A stretch of DNA of 64,000 bases from Rahnella sp. AA (GCF_002834385.1 NZ_PITQ01000002.1:558001-622000), one strand, 5' to 3'; numbered from the stretch's first letter, positions 11,685-20,671 are shown. Notes: generated from the letters alone by a model not told the origin. Numbers and translations: made by a program.

Positions 11685-13010
11685 TTAACTCTTCCAGTGC
11701 GGCACCATCAGGCTTATCACCAGCCCGTGGGGCTGCGCATTGCGAGCATCAACTTTGCCATCATGCGCCAGCATTACCTTACGGGTAATCGCCAGCCCCA
11801 GGCCGTAGCCTTTGCCAGACAGCGGCGATTTGACCCGCACGAACGGGTCAAAGATACTCGACAGCTTATCTTCTTCCACGCCCGGCCCCTGATCGGCCAC
11901 TTCAATTTGCAGATACTGCTCAATCTGCGCCAGCGAAACGGTGATAGTCTGCCCGCGGGCGGAAAAACGCAGCGCATTACGCACCACATTATCAACGGCT
12001 CGCCGCATCAGTTCGGCATTTCCCTTCACCGTGTAGTCCATTTCGTCCGGTGCCTCCGGGTACAAAGCAATTTCAACACCCGGCAGTTGGGCTTCATAAC
12101 GGGCATCGTTAACAACGGCTTCTACCAGGCCATAGATATCAAAATACTCTTCATCCGGTATTTCGCTGCTTTCCGTTCGCGACAGCGCAAGCAGCTCGCC
12201 TATCATCTTATCCAGACGCCCTGCTTCATGCTCGATACGGCTCAGTGAAGATTCAACGTTAGACGGATTTTGCCGCGCCAGGCCAATCGCCAGTTGCAAA
12301 CGGGCCAGAGGGGAACGCAGCTCATGCGAAACGTCGTGCAGCAGCTCTTCACGCGCTTTCACCAGCACCTGTAAGCGCTCGGCCATCGAGTCGAAATCAC
12401 GCGCCACCTCGGACAGCTCATCGTGCCGTTTGCCCATACTGGAAAACAGACGCACCGATAAATCGCCCTGTGCAACCCGCCCGAACGCTTTTCGCATTTG
12501 CAGCATCGGCCTTGTCAGATTCCAGGCCAGTACCAAACTGAATAACAGCCCGCCTAACCCGCCAAGCCAGAGTAACGGCGGCGGCATGTTCAGCAACTCT
12601 TTGTGTCGTCTTGGCCGGTATTCGTCCATCAGTCCGGCGACGTCGTAACGGAGACGGTAACCCTGGCCGTCCGGCCCCTGCACGAACTCCACCACTTCAT
12701 GCGGGATCTTACCCGGTTCCAGATCCTGCATCGTGCTGCCCTGCGCAGGGAGCAGTGAAGGCGCTACCGAGAAGAACTGACGGTCATCTTCCGGCCAGTC
12801 GGCCATCATGGCGTTTAACGCCGGCAGACCACCGGAATGGAGCGTGGAAACCGCCGAGGTAATCTGGAGTTTCACAAAACGCCGGGCGATGCCGCTTTCC
12901 GGCGGTTCATGCGGATTATAAAACGCAAAAACCACCCAGAGCCCCTGAGTGATTGCCACGAAGGTAAACCAGAATCCCAGCAGGATTTTCCAGAATAGCC
13001 TTCCGCGCAA
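11685..13010 (-). CDS. Two-component sensor histidine kinase, CpxA/RstB-type
   Basis: An inner-membrane sensor kinase. Two membrane segments (about 7-32 and 145-165) flank a periplasmic domain of about 110 residues, followed by HAMP, a DHp helix with the phosphorylated histidine in HDVSHELRSPLARLQ (about H229), and a HATPase domain with DNVVRNALRFS, ADQGPGV and GYGLGLAI. The frame can begin at a TTG at 13052 inside the regulator gene, but a TTG at 13010, just after the regulator stop at 13015, gives a normal N-terminus RGRLFWKILLGFW, so I prefer it; the start is uncertain. It pairs with the regulator at 13015. Signal unknown; E. coli has pdxK here instead. Confidence 0.85.
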   Translation of the reverse strand: MRGRLFWKILLGFWFTFVAITQGLWVVFAFYNPHEPPESGIARRFVKLQITSAVSTLHSGGLPALNAMMADWPEDDRQFFSVAPSLLPAQGSTMQDLEPGKIPHEVVEFVQGPDGQGYRLRYDVAGLMDEYRPRRHKELLNMPPPLLWLGGLGGLLFSLVLAWNLTRPMLQMRKAFGRVAQGDLSVRLFSSMGKRHDELSEVARDFDSMAERLQVLVKAREELLHDVSHELRSPLARLQLAIGLARQNPSNVESSLSRIEHEAGRLDKMIGELLALSRTESSEIPDEEYFDIYGLVEAVVNDARYEAQLPGVEIALYPEAPDEMDYTVKGNAELMRRAVDNVVRNALRFSARGQTITVSLAQIEQYLQIEVADQGPGVEEDKLSSIFDPFVRVKSPLSGKGYGLGLAITRKVMLAHDGKVDARNAQPHGLVISLMVPHWKS

Positions 13011-13014
13011 GCGC

Positions 13015-13698
13015 TTAGCGGATCCGATAGCCAATGCTGCGCACCGTTTCAATAGTCAGAATATCGCCACCTTCCAGTGACCCCAGTTTCTGACGGATAT
13101 TACTGATGTGTACATCAATACTGCGGTCGTAAGCTTCGCGGGGACGCCCCAGACCTTTTTCCGACAGTTCATCCTTCGACACCACACGTTCAGGGGAACG
13201 CAACAACAGCTCCAGCAGATTGAACTCAGAGGCCGTCAGGTCGAAAGGAACACCGCGCCATTCACTGCTGCGGGTCGCCGGATTCAGCGTCAGATCACCG
13301 TAGTTAACCGATGAGGAGTCGGAATGCGATTCCTGCTGTTCTTCCACACGACGCAGCACCGCGCGCAGGCGTGCCACCAGTTCGCGCGGATAGCACGGTT
13401 TTGGCATGTAATCGTCAGCGCCCATTTCCAGGCCGATAACACGGTCAATATTGTCGCCCTTGGCCGTCAGCATGATGATTGGCAGGCGGCTGTTTTTGCG
13501 CACCTGACGCAGCACATCAATGCCGCTCATATCAGGCAGCATAATGTCGAGGATCATTGCGGTGTATTCGCCAGACATCGCACCTTCCACGCCCGCCTTA
13601 CCAGTCAGCACCAGAGAGGCGTCAAAGCCTTCTGCGATCAGGTACTCACTGAGCATGGTGCCTAACTCGAGGTCGTCATCGACTAACAAAATTTTCAT
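13015..13698 (-). CDS. OmpR-family response regulator
   Basis: A 227-residue regulator. The receiver domain (1-115) has the acidic pocket DDD (7-9), phosphoacceptor D51 in MILDIMLPD, T78 and K100; the winged-helix DNA-binding domain (130-225) has LTASEFNLLELLL and the C-terminal SIGYRIR. It precedes and nearly touches the sensor kinase gene, so the two form a cognate operon. It is most like CpxR/RstA-type regulators but is not one of the standard E. coli set at this locus. Regulon unknown. It sits beside cysM and the pilus operon, but no sequence evidence links it to pilus control. Confidence 0.88.
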   Translation of the reverse strand: MKILLVDDDLELGTMLSEYLIAEGFDASLVLTGKAGVEGAMSGEYTAMILDIMLPDMSGIDVLRQVRKNSRLPIIMLTAKGDNIDRVIGLEMGADDYMPKPCYPRELVARLRAVLRRVEEQQESHSDSSSVNYGDLTLNPATRSSEWRGVPFDLTASEFNLLELLLRSPERVVSKDELSEKGLGRPREAYDRSIDVHISNIRQKLGSLEGGDILTIETVRSIGYRIR

Positions 13699-13800
13699 TC
13701 TTTATTTCCGCCTGGCTAAAATTTTGGTCATTTTTACCACTAAGCCTGCATTACGCAGCCGCTTTTACTCTAATTTTACATTCAACAGATGAATATAGAA

Positions 13801-14685
13801 TTAGACATCAAAAATGCCAGTCGATAAATAACGATCACCGCGATCGCAGATAATCGCCACCACGACACTGCCCGGATGGCTTCTGGCAACGCGCAGCGCG
13901 CCTGCTACAGCACCGCCAGAGCTCACACCGCAAAAGAGCCCTTCCTCGCGTGCCAGTGCGCGCATGGTGTCTTCTGCTTCGCCTTGCCCCATATCCATCA
14001 CCTCGTCCACCAGCTCAGGATTAAAAATGCCGGGCAGATAGGCCTGTGGCCAGCGGCGGATGCCGGGAATGCTGCTGCCTTCGGCCGGTTGCAGACCAAT
14101 AATCTGCACGCCCGCATGCTGGCTGCGCAAAAAGCGGCTGACGCCGGTGATCGTGCCCGTCGTCCCCATGCTGGAAACAAAGTGCGTGAGCCGCCCGTGC
14201 GTTTGCTGCCAGATTTCCGGGCCGGTGGTGGTGAAATGCGCCAGCGGGTTGTCCGGATTATTAAACTGGTCCAGCACCTTTCCCAGCCCTTGCCTTTCCA
14301 TATCCAGCGCCAGATCCCGCGCGCCTTCCATGCCCTGTGCACGGCTGACCAACAGCAGCTCTGCGCCATAAGCCCGCATCGACGCCTGTCGTTCAAGGCT
14401 CATGTTTTCCGGCATCAGTAATTTCAGCTTATAACCTTTCAGCGCGGCAATCATGGCCAGCGCGATCCCGGTATTACCGCTGGTGGCTTCAATCAGCGTA
14501 TCACCCGGGCGGATTTCGCCGCGCTTTTCCGCCTGTTCAATCATAAACAATGCCGCGCGATCTTTTACCGAACCGGCTGGGTTATTACCTTCCAGCTTGA
14601 CCCAAATTTCGCTGTCCAGATCTTTGGGTAACCGCTGTAATCTCACCAGCGGTGTATTACCGATGTAATGTTCGAGCGTACTCAC
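13801..14685 (-). CDS. cysM: Cysteine synthase B
   Basis: A PLP-dependent O-acetylserine sulfhydrylase that can also use thiosulfate, giving S-sulfocysteine. The 294 residues include the PLP lysine in NNPAGSVKDRAAL (about K41), [24 protein letters not shown] and CGVSSGGAVAG. It starts with GTG, preceded by AAGGC. In E. coli cysM closes the cysPUWAM operon; here 13 kb of pilus genes separate it from cysA and a terminator lies just upstream, so it must rely on read-through or a local promoter. Confidence 0.96.
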   Translation of the reverse strand: MSTLEHYIGNTPLVRLQRLPKDLDSEIWVKLEGNNPAGSVKDRAALFMIEQAEKRGEIRPGDTLIEATSGNTGIALAMIAALKGYKLKLLMPENMSLERQASMRAYGAELLLVSRAQGMEGARDLALDMERQGLGKVLDQFNNPDNPLAHFTTTGPEIWQQTHGRLTHFVSSMGTTGTITGVSRFLRSQHAGVQIIGLQPAEGSSIPGIRRWPQAYLPGIFNPELVDEVMDMGQGEAEDTMRALAREEGLFCGVSSGGAVAGALRVARSHPGSVVVAIICDRGDRYLSTGIFDV

Positions 14686-14749
14686 AATATTTGCCTTATT
14701 ACCGGGCGTTATTGACTATGCCAATACGAAGTTAAGAGGATTCAGACGT

Positions 14750-14776
14750 AAAAAAAGCGACCTAATGGCCGCTTTT
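14750..14776 (-). terminator. Terminator of the pilus operon
   Basis: The hairpin AAAAGCG(A)CC / GG(C)CGCTTTT, with one mismatch and a TAAT loop, is followed on the minus strand by a run of seven T. It lies about 95 bases past the last pilus-operon gene and ahead of cysM. Confidence 0.8.
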
Positions 14777-14870
14777 AAGCCTGCTACTGAAGAAAAATTA
14801 ACAGCAGGAAGAATGATTGGCAAACAGTTGTCAGCCTTATCGGGGATGAACGGGATCAACGAACTGAAAA

Positions 14871-15614
14871 TTAGTGACCTGACCGTTGCAGGCTGTAACG
14901 TTTCCCCGTGCTTACCACTTTGAATTCATTGAAAACCTTGTCACCTGGTTTCGCATAAACAAGCTTGTTGCCCTTCTTTATACCAATTCTGGGTTTACCC
15001 TCACGTTGAACGATAAACACAATGCGCGGCCCCTCAGGGACAGCAGGCTCCTTCTTAATGCGATCCTTTTTCGGCAAGGGGACCTGAACATTACGACGAT
15101 ATGGAGAAGGCGAAAAAACAAGCGCAGGATCCAGCAACTGCCCCCGGTAGCTGATCTCCAGGTGCAAATGGGGCCCGGTGGTTCTGCCCGAAGCGCCAGA
15201 AAGTGCGATCACATGACCTTTTTCCACACGCTGGTTAAGCCGCACGTCAAACACGCTTAAGTGCAGATATTTACTCACCCAGCCATTTTGGTGCTTGATC
15301 ACCAGATAGCGGCCTGAAATCGGGTCACTGCCCAACTTAGTCACCTGCCCGCTTTCAACCGCGAGGACAGGGCTGTAGAGAGGTGCCGCAAAATCAGTGC
15401 CGTTATGCCCGGCATAATGCAAAGTCACCGGATGAAACCTCTGACCAAAACCCGAGGTCACCCGAAGCGGAATGGTTAGCGGCGCGCTAAATGAGAGCAG
15501 GCCGTTGTAACGAAGCGGCGAAACACCGTCTGCCGGGTCCGTCTGAACACTTGCATAGGCTGACAGCGAACAGATCATGATCATCCATAAACTTTTCAGC
15601 CCAATCTTTATCAC
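14871..15614 (-). CDS. M23-family (LytM-type) murein endopeptidase of the pilus operon
   Basis: A secreted 247-residue zinc metallopeptidase. A signal peptide (about 1-22, IGLKSLWMIMICSLSAYA) is followed by an M23 domain (about 50-165) with the metal ligands in HNGTDFAAP (HxxxD) and HLHLE (HxH), both intact. A basic C-terminal tail (about 175-247) looks like a short SH3-like or binding extension. It begins with GTG overlapping the prepilin peptidase stop by four bases, so it is co-translated with the pilus genes. CFA/III and many type IVb operons carry a lytic transglycosylase for opening the cell wall; this endopeptidase may fill that role. This is inference from position. Confidence 0.85.
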   Translation of the reverse strand: MIKIGLKSLWMIMICSLSAYASVQTDPADGVSPLRYNGLLSFSAPLTIPLRVTSGFGQRFHPVTLHYAGHNGTDFAAPLYSPVLAVESGQVTKLGSDPISGRYLVIKHQNGWVSKYLHLSVFDVRLNQRVEKGHVIALSGASGRTTGPHLHLEISYRGQLLDPALVFSPSPYRRNVQVPLPKKDRIKKEPAVPEGPRIVFIVQREGKPRIGIKKGNKLVYAKPGDKVFNEFKVVSTGKRYSLQRSGH

Positions 15615-16450
15615 GACACAACGCTCACATGGAAAAGAATTAATGCTGCAACCGCAATCGCCGGGCCAAAAGGAATATAGTTATTTTCTTTGACTAACGG
15701 GCTTTCTGAAACGCGCAGGACTTTTTCATAATATCCCCACATAACCAGATAGAAGAAACCACCCAGCACTGCCGAGATTAAAATAAGTTCCGGTAGAAAA
15801 TCTAATCCTAACCATGCAGAAACGGCTGCATATAATTTCACGTCACCGTAGCCTAAACCCTCTTTATGCCGCAGTTTCTCATAGAGCACCATTACGGTGT
15901 ATGTTAATCCCCAGGAAACAACCACACCTAAAATACATTGTTGTGGTTTCACGGGGATAATGCCAAACACTGAAGCCAGAATACCGCCCCAAAGCAGCAT
16001 AAATACCAGAGGGTCAGGCAGAAAAAGAGTTTTGACATCAATTGCAGCCAGCGTATATAAGATGCAAAAAAATCCCATGCAGAACACAAACTCAGTCACG
16101 CTAACGCGGGGGACTAAATACATCGACATAAAAAGAAACCACAAACCCACCACGCCTTCAGTGATCGGATACTGTGGGGAAATGTCAGTTTTACAAAACC
16201 GACATTTCCCTTTCAGCAAAAGCCAACTGATGACCGGTATATTATCCCGTTTCAACACTGGTTTTTCACACTGCGGGCAATGAGAAGGTGGCCACCAGAG
16301 ATTCACTGGCTTAATACTCTCCTCTTCATCATATTGGGATAAAATCATCAATGGCAGGCGATAGATCACCACATTGAGGAAACTCCCAATAACCAGCCCG
16401 ACTATTAATGCCAGTATTGGATAACTGGAAAATAATATAAATTCGGCCAC
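15611..16450 (-). CDS. Type IV prepilin peptidase, TcpJ/CofP-like
   Basis: Processes and N-methylates prepilins at the inner membrane. The 279-residue polytopic protein has a cytoplasmic N-terminal loop with a tetracysteine zinc site (CPQC and CRFC), the A24 aspartyl-protease aspartates in AAIDVKTLFLPD and GYGDVKLYAA, and a C-terminal FGPAIA motif. All catalytic features are complete, and the methyltransferase-type loop is present. It starts with GTG preceded by AGAGG. It lies after the secreted-protein gene, where TcpJ and CofP sit in the TCP and CFA/III operons (TCP has toxT in between). Confidence 0.93.
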   Translation of the reverse strand: MAEFILFSSYPILALIVGLVIGSFLNVVIYRLPLMILSQYDEEESIKPVNLWWPPSHCPQCEKPVLKRDNIPVISWLLLKGKCRFCKTDISPQYPITEGVVGLWFLFMSMYLVPRVSVTEFVFCMGFFCILYTLAAIDVKTLFLPDPLVFMLLWGGILASVFGIIPVKPQQCILGVVVSWGLTYTVMVLYEKLRHKEGLGYGDVKLYAAVSAWLGLDFLPELILISAVLGGFFYLVMWGYYEKVLRVSESPLVKENNYIPFGPAIAVAALILFHVSVVS

Positions 16451-16467
16451 AAAAAACCTCTATCTCG

Positions 16468-17595
16468 TTAGTCACAGGTTACTAAAGGTTGAGCACTTGC
16501 CGAGGACATAGGTCTGCCATCGGTTTCAGTTGGCTGGCGTATCTTCAGACGACTTAATGTAATTTTGCTTCCATCAAAAAACTTACTATTCGTCTTACCA
16601 TCAGAATCTTTGGGGAATTTCCACGAGCCTTTCATATTAATAACCAAGGCGTCAGCTGGCAAAATATTAATTGTCCCATTACGCTTCATAGAGTCATCGG
16701 CAAATCCATCGCCAGAGAGAGTTACATTACCTTCAAGATTTGTTTTTACCCAACTATCTACAACTTTTAATACCGTACCATTATTATCATTGACTGCATA
16801 AGCTTCCCATCTTGCTACAATTGCACTTACAGCATAAAGACCTGTATCAGAAGTCATATCTACCGGATTTTTATCTAACCCAACGCGAACTTCTATTCTT
16901 ATTCTGGAAAAACTCCGCATTGGCAAAATAACATCATTCTGACTTTTGTAATCCATTTGATTGTTGCCATCAATTAAGCTATTAATGGTAAAGACTTTTG
17001 TATAAGAACCAAATGTTGGATTTTTTACCAGGTCATCGTAACTTTCGCCAGATTGTACAGTTCCTCCATCATATCCATCGTATCCTTTCGGCGGTAATCC
17101 CCCAGGGTTGTAACTCCAACTTCTCGCTGGATAGGTTCCACCGAATTCTACGCCGGGGTTTGACGAATAAAATGTAGAAGCGACAATAGGCCCTGAGACA
17201 TCGCTATTTTTATAGGAGTAATATTTCCCTGAAGGGGTTGGAACGCCCTTAACTTCGGCAGGGAATGTTGGTGTATTCTTTTGAGCATTATATCCCAAAT
17301 AGTTGCCATAGTATGGTCTATTATCTAAACCTACATAATATATATTGGCCCAGACGGCATTAGCATTACCATTAGCAAAGTTTGCAGGATCAGTATTATT
17401 TATCAACACTATTTTCAAAGGATCGTACGGTGATGGGCACTTGCCATTGGAGTACCCCCCCGTTGGTTCAACGTATTTAAAACTACCACCGCTCTCATCA
17501 GTCGTACTTTTCTCAGCGGCATAGCCTATGCTACACATGCCTAACCCTAAGAGAACTGATGTTATTTTTAACATAGGTACTTTAATTTTTTTCAT
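16468..17595 (-). CDS. Secreted protein in the TcpF/CofJ position of the type IVb pilus operon
   Basis: A 375-residue protein with a Sec signal peptide (KITSVLLGLGMCSIGYA, cut about residue 26). The frame extends further upstream, but AAAGGATG before the ATG at 17595 fixes the start. The mature N-terminus reads ESGGSFKYVEPTGG then GKCP, and the C-terminus ends VTCD; the two cysteines could close a disulfide. The central and C-terminal parts look beta-rich. No enzyme motif is seen. In TCP and CFA/III the gene between the inner-membrane protein and the prepilin peptidase encodes TcpF or CofJ, soluble factors exported through the pilus machine. From memory CofJ also begins with a Gly-Gly-aromatic tail before a CP pair. 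Assignment rests mainly on position. Confidence 0.7.
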   Translation of the reverse strand: MKKIKVPMLKITSVLLGLGMCSIGYAAEKSTTDESGGSFKYVEPTGGYSNGKCPSPYDPLKIVLINNTDPANFANGNANAVWANIYYVGLDNRPYYGNYLGYNAQKNTPTFPAEVKGVPTPSGKYYSYKNSDVSGPIVASTFYSSNPGVEFGGTYPARSWSYNPGGLPPKGYDGYDGGTVQSGESYDDLVKNPTFGSYTKVFTINSLIDGNNQMDYKSQNDVILPMRSFSRIRIEVRVGLDKNPVDMTSDTGLYAVSAIVARWEAYAVNDNNGTVLKVVDSWVKTNLEGNVTLSGDGFADDSMKRNGTINILPADALVINMKGSWKFPKDSDGKTNSKFFDGSKITLSRLKIRQPTETDGRPMSSASAQPLVTCD

Positions 17596-17614
17596 GACTT
17601 TACATCCTTTGTAA

Positions 17615-18643
17615 TTAATACTGCGACATTTTAGACAACGCATCGGTCAGGGCATACAGCGCTAAAAATACCCAGATAACACAACCACCAAGAATTAAAG
17701 TAGATAGCGACTTTAATAACCCCGATATTTTCTTTATGTATTCCTGGATTTTTACACGCGACCGTTCAGAAACGGCCGTGAGCACCTCGTTGAATGACGG
17801 CAAACTTGAATAAAGCGTAATATTGAGTAACTCTTCTGCGCCAAAAAGCCCCGTATTTAATGAGTCACCATAATTGGCGCCAGACGTCATTTTACTCAAC
17901 ATAGAATTCACATGCGATTTCTGCCAGCGATTAGAGTTCAAAGCAATAATATTCAGGCTGTCGTTAATCGGAATGTTGTTTTTTAACATCCTGGCTAAGT
18001 TATTCAAAAACACAGAAGCCGCTATTTGTTTGAATGTGGAAAATGGCAGTATTTTGTCTAAATATTTATCGCGAAAGATGCCTGTTAAGTTCCCCATCAG
18101 AAAACGTAGCAAGAAGAAAATAGCAATCGCACACATTAAAATAATAAACCACAGACCATGAAAAAGTGCATTCCCAAATGCAAACAGCAACTGCGTTATT
18201 TTCGGCCAATGAATAACCGGCACAACTTTTTCAAATGCAGGAAATACTTTCAGGGCATAACCGGTGATCACGATAAGTGCCATGCAAAGCATAATGATTG
18301 GAAATGTTATGGCTGAAATAAGCTGCTTACGTAATATGTCATTATAATTAATCATGCTGACTAATGTCAGGAAACCATCCGCAAGACCACCGCTTCGCTC
18401 AGAAGCGTGGATAACACTCAATTCATCCTGCGGGACTAACCCCTGGAACACGGAAGCGATTGAAATACCGGCTTTCATTTTATCAATTAAAAAATTGAGT
18501 TTTACGATAAAACCTTTCCCAAGAAGTTTTTTGCCATCACTCTCGAGTTTGAGTAAAGATTCATAAAGTGGTAAATCCGCATTAATCATATCAGCACAAA
18601 ACTGATACAAATATAACCGGTTAGACTTGCTGAATTTTCTCAA
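17615..18643 (-). CDS. Type IV pilus inner-membrane platform protein, TcpE/CofI-like
   Basis: The GspF/PilC-type membrane platform that couples the assembly ATPase to pilin insertion. The 342-residue protein contains two T2SSF domains with three hydrophobic segments at about 112-138, 165-190 and 308-335. Cytoplasmic helical regions precede each one. It overlaps the ATPase gene by 23 bases, a sign of translational coupling. Gene order ATPase then platform then secreted protein matches tcpT-tcpE-tcpF. Confidence 0.88.
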   Translation of the reverse strand: MRKFSKSNRLYLYQFCADMINADLPLYESLLKLESDGKKLLGKGFIVKLNFLIDKMKAGISIASVFQGLVPQDELSVIHASERSGGLADGFLTLVSMINYNDILRKQLISAITFPIIMLCMALIVITGYALKVFPAFEKVVPVIHWPKITQLLFAFGNALFHGLWFIILMCAIAIFFLLRFLMGNLTGIFRDKYLDKILPFSTFKQIAASVFLNNLARMLKNNIPINDSLNIIALNSNRWQKSHVNSMLSKMTSGANYGDSLNTGLFGAEELLNITLYSSLPSFNEVLTAVSERSRVKIQEYIKKISGLLKSLSTLILGGCVIWVFLALYALTDALSKMSQY

Positions 18644-20156
18644 GGATCACCTCCAGCGCTTCGTTTTCTAAAGAACCAAATTCCATGTCAAACCACGCAG
18701 AACATACTTTTCCCAAAAGAACTTTGGCCATAACTTTTTCTTTTATTTCAAATCCTTCAGATAAAGAAGGCATCATTTTTCTTTTTGCGCGCCAGATTGT
18801 ATAGACCCTTAGCCATTCCTGCTTAGAAATAGCTTCCAGCTCGTCATAACCTGGCCGCATATATTCCAGCACAAGCTGACGCCCGGAAATCCCGGTAAAT
18901 TTACACTTAGGGCACCCATCATGATGACGGGTGAAAACAGAAAACTTTTTATCCAGAATGGTAATGCTTTTGCTTTCCTTACAATGATCACAAATCACAG
19001 GGATCAGTTTCTGACATTGCAATCCCGCAACAAAACCCGGTGTGGACAATTTATCACTGGTGATCCCTAAGGCAGATAAGCGCTGTAAAAGTGAAACAAT
19101 ATTGCCGGCGTGAACTGTTGTGAAACAGTAGTGCCCGCTTTCTACAGCCCCGGCCAAAGCATTCGCCGAAATATTGTCACGAATCTCCCCCACCATCAGC
19201 ACATCCGGGTCACGGCGAAGTGCTGATTTGATCGCCATATGAAACCCACCGCCATCCGCATTGAGAACGGAACTTTGCTTAGCGCCATAAATCTGATATT
19301 CAACGGGATCTTCAACAGTTAAAAAGCAGCCCTTATCGTCGTAACGATTTATTTGCAGCCATTCCATCAGGTTTTTCAGCGTCGTTGATTTACCCGAACC
19401 GGTCGTCCCGGCGATAATATAAGCCCCATAAGGGTTGCTTAATATTTTTTTAATATCTGATAATTCATCATCTGAGACACCTAATTTGTCCAGACTTGCA
19501 ACAGCGGCTTTCTGTATTCCGGAAGCAATAATACGTAACACGGCATGATAACAACCCGCTGATTCACCAAAAATTGGGAAATGCGCATAACGAAAACGAT
19601 AGTTTCTATTTGCAAGCGTATAAAGTATATTTGCACTCTGGGGTATCGCACGGTTCCAGGTCGTATCTTTGGTGTTTGCCTCTACGTTATAAAGCACAAA
19701 GACCAGTTCATCACACTTGTCCGCTTTCATTTGCATAAAAGTGCTTAGTACACCGTTTACCCGCAATTCTATTTGTGCAATATTATCGTTGCGTGTGATA
19801 TGAAGGTCACTGGCCCCTAAGTTAACCGCACTGAGCAGGATACCTTCCAGAGCATTCTGGATCTCACTGTTATCTGTGAGATTTAATCTCTTTTTATTAA
19901 CCGATGACTGTTCCAGAACGCGATAATAGTCATCCTCAGAGATCCTGGCAACGCCGGAAATATTACAGCCATAGAGAGAATTTAACCTGTATATATCACT
20001 GTCTAATGTGGTTAGTTTCTCTAATAATGGCTGGCGAATTATTAAATATTCACTTTCATCAATAGACCCTGTAATTAAATCTTCTTCATACTCAACAAAC
20101 CGCCATTCTCCGGTCATGACGGAATCATTTTCGATACAAAGAAAATCAAGACTCAC
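18621..20156 (-). CDS. Type IVb pilus assembly ATPase, TcpT/CofH-like
   Basis: A GspE/PilB superfamily hexameric ATPase that powers pilin polymerisation. Of 511 residues, 1-230 form the N-terminal region; Walker A is AGTTGSGKSTT (249-259), the Asp box is TVEDPVEYQ, Walker B is DPDVLMVGEIRD, and the His box is TTVHAGN (H349). A CxxC pair appears twice (C389/C392 and C415/C418), the zinc-binding module of extension ATPases. GTG start overlaps the preceding stop by four bases. There is only one ATPase, so no PilT-type retraction motor is encoded here, as in TCP. Confidence 0.93.
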   Translation of the reverse strand: MSLDFLCIENDSVMTGEWRFVEYEEDLITGSIDESEYLIIRQPLLEKLTTLDSDIYRLNSLYGCNISGVARISEDDYYRVLEQSSVNKKRLNLTDNSEIQNALEGILLSAVNLGASDLHITRNDNIAQIELRVNGVLSTFMQMKADKCDELVFVLYNVEANTKDTTWNRAIPQSANILYTLANRNYRFRYAHFPIFGESAGCYHAVLRIIASGIQKAAVASLDKLGVSDDELSDIKKILSNPYGAYIIAGTTGSGKSTTLKNLMEWLQINRYDDKGCFLTVEDPVEYQIYGAKQSSVLNADGGGFHMAIKSALRRDPDVLMVGEIRDNISANALAGAVESGHYCFTTVHAGNIVSLLQRLSALGITSDKLSTPGFVAGLQCQKLIPVICDHCKESKSITILDKKFSVFTRHHDGCPKCKFTGISGRQLVLEYMRPGYDELEAISKQEWLRVYTIWRAKRKMMPSLSEGFEIKEKVMAKVLLGKVCSAWFDMEFGSLENEALEVILEKIQQV

Positions 20157-20671
20157 GGGTGAACTTCCTTAACTGAAGGCATATTATGCCCTGAGTTAGC
20201 AACAATAAAATCATGCCCATCTAACGTGAATTTTTCGTTAAGCTTAACCAGTTTGACAACGTTGTTAGACGTAATGGCAACGCGCGATATCCCGCCAATT
20301 TCAGAAACTAACAGCACCTTCGGCAATGCTACAGTTTCAACCACTTTATTCTCATCAGGTAAATTCTCTCTGACCGGTGCAGCTTCTACATGCACTTCTT
20401 GTACCGGGGCAGTAACACCCTTAACTTTTTGAATGGCGCTACGCAATTGTTCTAATTCAAGTTCATTAGCTAACGCACGCTTCTGATTTTGAAATGAGAA
20501 GTCATCTTGCATCATTTCAATCATATGATCCTGAACAGGAACAGGTAATTCCTCCTGCTCCGCTTTTTTAGTCATAATATTACTTGCAGGTGTCTGGGTT
20601 TCAGCACTTACCTTTGAAGAGACAAAACCTAAAATCAGCAGAACTGACAGCGTTACTTTCCACTTTTGCAT
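20153..20671 (-). CDS. Periplasmic pilus biogenesis protein, TcpS/CofG-like
   Basis: A 172-residue protein with a Sec signal peptide (VTLSVLLILGFVSSKVSA). A helical middle (about 50-85) is followed by a compact C-terminal domain (about 115-165) with PKVLLVSEIGG and ITSNNVVKLVKLNEKFTLDG, a PilP-like pattern. In TCP the equivalent TcpS is a periplasmic partner of the secretin. It overlaps the preceding gene by 19 bases; GGAG precedes the ATG. Assignment is by position, size and topology, as sequence conservation in this family is low. Confidence 0.78.
   Translation of the reverse strand: MQKWKVTLSVLLILGFVSSKVSAETQTPASNIMTKKAEQEELPVPVQDHMIEMMQDDFSFQNQKRALANELELEQLRSAIQKVKGVTAPVQEVHVEAAPVRENLPDENKVVETVALPKVLLVSEIGGISRVAITSNNVVKLVKLNEKFTLDGHDFIVANSGHNMPSVKEVHP

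Noticed and set aside
14696-14724. TTGGCA and TAATAA hexamers with a 17-base gap on the minus strand, as a cysM promoter
   Set aside because: The predicted start would fall about four bases before the cysM GTG and would cut off the AAGGC Shine-Dalgarno motif, leaving a leaderless message. Possible but not persuasive.
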